Part shown: positions 62,115-64,000 of the stretch, in pieces
Layout: every line of letters begins with the position of its first letter
Numbering within the stretch: position 1 is the first letter of the stretch
NCBI GenBank assembly: GCA_963798795.1
Contig: CAWCUZ010000001.1
Location: forward strand, 1,798,001-1,862,000
Origin: CAWCUZ01 sp963798795
GTDB taxonomy: Bacteria; Acidobacteriota; Vicinamibacteria; Vicinamibacterales; SCN-69-37
Direction: 5' to 3'
Length of the DNA stretch: 64,000 nucleotides
Notes under the pieces: model-generated
The model's database searches: none
What the model was told of the DNA's origin: nothing
The model's input: the letters and a program-made list of their open reading frames with translations, nothing else
Program-made: the position numbers and the translations under genes

Positions 62115-64000
62115 CAGAACGCCTCCCCGATGTTGAGGTGGTATTCCCACCGCCGCTCGTGCAGGTCGCCGAACGTCATCGGGTTCAGCTTGAACCCGAA
62201 ATCCAGCCGCACCGGGCCCAGCGGCGAGTCGTACCGGAACCCGAACCCGACTGCCGTGCGCAGCCGGCTCAGATCGATGTCGCCCGCCTTCTGGAACACG
62301 TTGCCGACGTCGGTGAATCCGACGACCCCGAAATCGTGCCCGAACAACTGCCCCACGAGGGTCCTGAGCTCGCCGTTGAGGACGACCACACCGTTGCCGC
62401 CGTTCGACAGCCCGTTCTTGATGATCTCCGCGACGCCCAGCCGGTCGGTCTGGAATCCGCGCACGGTCGTGCTTCCGCCCGCGTAGAAGCGCTGACTGGC
62501 CGGCAGGTCGGCAACGGTCTGCACCACGCCGTTCTCGTCGACCACCTGCCGCTCGAATCCGCGGGCGAGCCCGGCCTGCACGCGCCCGGCGAGCACGAAC
62601 CGGCGGGAGGCGGAGAGGCTCTGGTAGCCGGACGCCTGGAGAAAGAGCTTTGCGTACCCCACTTCCGATCCGATCTGCCGCGGCGCCACCTCGACGTCGG
62701 CGCTCAGGAGCGTGCCCCGCCTCGGGTCAATCGGCTGGTCGCGGCGATCCCAGCTCACGCCGCTCGACAGCATGGACAGCCGGACCTGCGGGAAGAGCCG
62801 ATCCACGAGCAACTGATCGTTGGGGTTGGTAATGCGTTCGTCGAGCAGCTGCGTGAAGTCCAGCACGTAGCGTCCCGAGACGATCACGCGCGGCGTCACG
62901 CGATGCAGCAGCTCCGCATTGAACGCCCGCCGGATGAAATTGAAGTTCGTCCGCAGTCCCTGCTCGAACGTGGCCCCGAACAGCACGTCCGTATCCGACC
63001 GCCAGGCGCGCGGTTCCTGATAGGTGAGCGCGAAGCGATACTCGACGAAACCGAAGCCCCGGCCGTCGCGGAGCGGATCGCCCGGTGCGCTCCGCGGCCT
63101 CGCGCTGACGCGGGAGAACAGGTTCAGCAGCCGGTTCTTCCCGCCCAGATTGCGGCGGCCGATCTCGAACGACCCGCGCGGCGAGATTTCGAGGAAGTCC
63201 TCGTTGCCGCCCCCGACCGCGGCCCGCACGCCGCGCCGCACCTCGAGACCGCCGCCGAAGCCCCACGTCGTCGGCGGCGCCTCTTCGACCGTGATAATCA
63301 GGTGGGCGCGCGTTTCGCCCGGCAGGCGCGGCTGCTCGCTGATCCGCACGCTGCGGAACTGGCCCGTCGCCAGAATGCCCCGCTGGCTCTCGAGCAGGGC
63401 CGCGTCGCTCAGCGGCTCCCCGATGTGGACCGCCAGCGCCTGCCGGATGGACGCTTCCGAAATGGCCCGGTTGCCGACGACGGAAATCTGATCGACGATG
63501 ATCTGCGGCCCTTCCGTGATGCCGACGTGGATGGTCACCTGGGTTCCGTCCGCGCTCACCGTCGGCTCCACCCTCACGCCCGCATTGCGGAATCCGCGGT
63601 CGTGGTAGAGCGCCGCGAGGTTGTCGCGATCAAGCACCTGATCGATCAACCGGTACGGCGCCCCCGCGTGCAGCCGCAGCACGGCCCGCAGCGCGGCCTC
63701 CGGCACGGCCTGCGCGCCAGTGAGCTCCACCGCGGTCACGTGCGCCTGGGGCCCCTCGGTGACCCGCTCGCGGACGACGACCCGCGTGTCGCCGCCGGAC
63801 CGGGCGCCCGGCACTTCTTCGATGGCCAGCCGCTCCACCTTCACGAGATAGAAGCCGAGCTTGTCGTAGGCCAACGTGACCTGCCGCTCTCCCGCCTGGA
63901 CCTTCGAGAGGTCGAGCACGTCGCCGGGCGCCAGGCCCATCAGATCGCGGACGGCGTCGTCGGTGAGCGCCCGGTTGCCGGTCACCTCGACCCGGTCGAG
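62114..64000 (-). CDS. BamA/TamA-family outer-membrane protein (cut by window edge)
   Basis: The gene enters from beyond base 64000, and 628 codons are visible. The first visible part holds POTRA domains (RVEVTGNRALTDDAVRDLMG; HVTAVELTGAQAVPEAALRA; QISVVGNRAISEASIRQALA). The C-terminal beta-barrel follows, with GGGLEVRRGVRAAVGGGNED, SSGVSWDRRDQPIDPRRGTL, YAGGSTTVRGFQTDRLG (the VRGF/Y motif of the L6 loop) and FGFRYDSPLGPVRLDFGFKL near the end. It inserts proteins into the outer membrane. At least three POTRA units are inside the window. BamA and TamA cannot be separated without the N-terminus. Confidence 0.88.
   Translation of the reverse strand, partial: LDRVEVTGNRALTDDAVRDLMGLAPGDVLDLSKVQAGERQVTLAYDKLGFYLVKVERLAIEEVPGARSGGDTRVVVRERVTEGPQAHVTAVELTGAQAVPEAALRAVLRLHAGAPYRLIDQVLDRDNLAALYHDRGFRNAGVRVEPTVSADGTQVTIHVGITEGPQIIVDQISVVGNRAISEASIRQALAVHIGEPLSDAALLESQRGILATGQFRSVRISEQPRLPGETRAHLIITVEEAPPTTWGFGGGLEVRRGVRAAVGGGNEDFLEISPRGSFEIGRRNLGGKNRLLNLFSRVSARPRSAPGDPLRDGRGFGFVEYRFALTYQEPRAWRSDTDVLFGATFEQGLRTNFNFIRRAFNAELLHRVTPRVIVSGRYVLDFTQLLDERITNPNDQLLVDRLFPQVRLSMLSSGVSWDRRDQPIDPRRGTLLSADVEVAPRQIGSEVGYAKLFLQASGYQSLSASRRFVLAGRVQAGLARGFERQVVDENGVVQTVADLPASQRFYAGGSTTVRGFQTDRLGVAEIIKNGLSNGGNGVVVLNGELRTLVGQLFGHDFGVVGFTDVGNVFQKAGDIDLSRLRTAVGFGFRYDSPLGPVRLDFGFKLNPMTFGDLHERRWEYHLNIGEAF

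Overview
The window is 64 kb of very GC-rich bacterial DNA, almost wall-to-wall protein-coding on both strands, with no rRNA or tRNA seen. The gene content points to an acidobacterium, most likely of the Vicinamibacteria type. The clues are three large MacB/FtsX-type permeases of the acidobacterial ADOP kind (one beside a PadR repressor), secreted M28 and M20 peptidases, a PQQ dehydrogenase, a B12-dependent ribonucleotide reductase and a BamA-family outer-membrane protein. The taxon is an inference from gene content only.

Layout. 1-4.98 kb: a PQQ dehydrogenase (cut by the window edge), an orphan histidine kinase, an M28 peptidase, a small membrane protein, an aldo/keto reductase and ribosomal protein L31. 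5.0-8.9 kb: a MrfA-MrfB-like helicase/nuclease repair pair. 9.1-14.2 kb: an export-like locus with an ADOP permease, a small secreted eight-cysteine peptide, a DsbA-like thiol oxidoreductase and an AraC regulator. 14.3-18.2 kb: an AGCS symporter, an SDR, a DUF547 protein and an alpha/beta hydrolase. 18.3-27.4 kb: an FKBP isomerase, an M20 peptidase, an MBOAT/SGNH acetylation pair, a PilT ATPase, a DUF3887 hydrolase and RecQ.

27.5-35.7 kb holds the most interesting locus. Seven co-directional genes, mostly with overlapping stop/start codons, encode holo-ACP synthase, a small acyl carrier protein, a GH2 glycosidase-like protein, a tandem alpha/beta hydrolase, an acyl-CoA dehydrogenase-like flavoprotein, an amino acid:[carrier protein] ligase and a DUF1839 protein. 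Together they look like a self-contained aminoacyl-carrier-protein pathway making or modifying an unknown product.

35.7-43.0 kb: a PadR gene with its ADOP permease, a divergent second ADOP permease and two uncharacterised proteins. 43.1-61.4 kb: mostly envelope glycan genes (RfbA, three GT-C membrane glycosyltransferases, GT4 glycosyltransferases, methyltransferases and a DUF3473-type polysaccharide deacetylase), interrupted by an aspartoacylase-family enzyme, NrdJ and a CPBP protease. nrdJ has a promoter with two NrdR-box-like sites and a leader with an 11-copy heptamer repeat. Inside the glycan cluster a 125-bp perfect-armed palindrome joins a methyltransferase and a glycosyltransferase into one reading frame. 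61.5-64 kb: a SurA-like protein and a BamA-family protein that runs off the end.

Caution: many genes, above all at 5.1-8.9, 14.4-18.2 and 20.3-21.7 kb, carry frame changes in the middle of well conserved domains. Their density and clustering suggest consensus-sequence indels rather than decay, so these genes are given with their full inferred extent. Several genes start 6-10 bases after a TANNNT hexamer, which suggests leaderless transcripts are common here.
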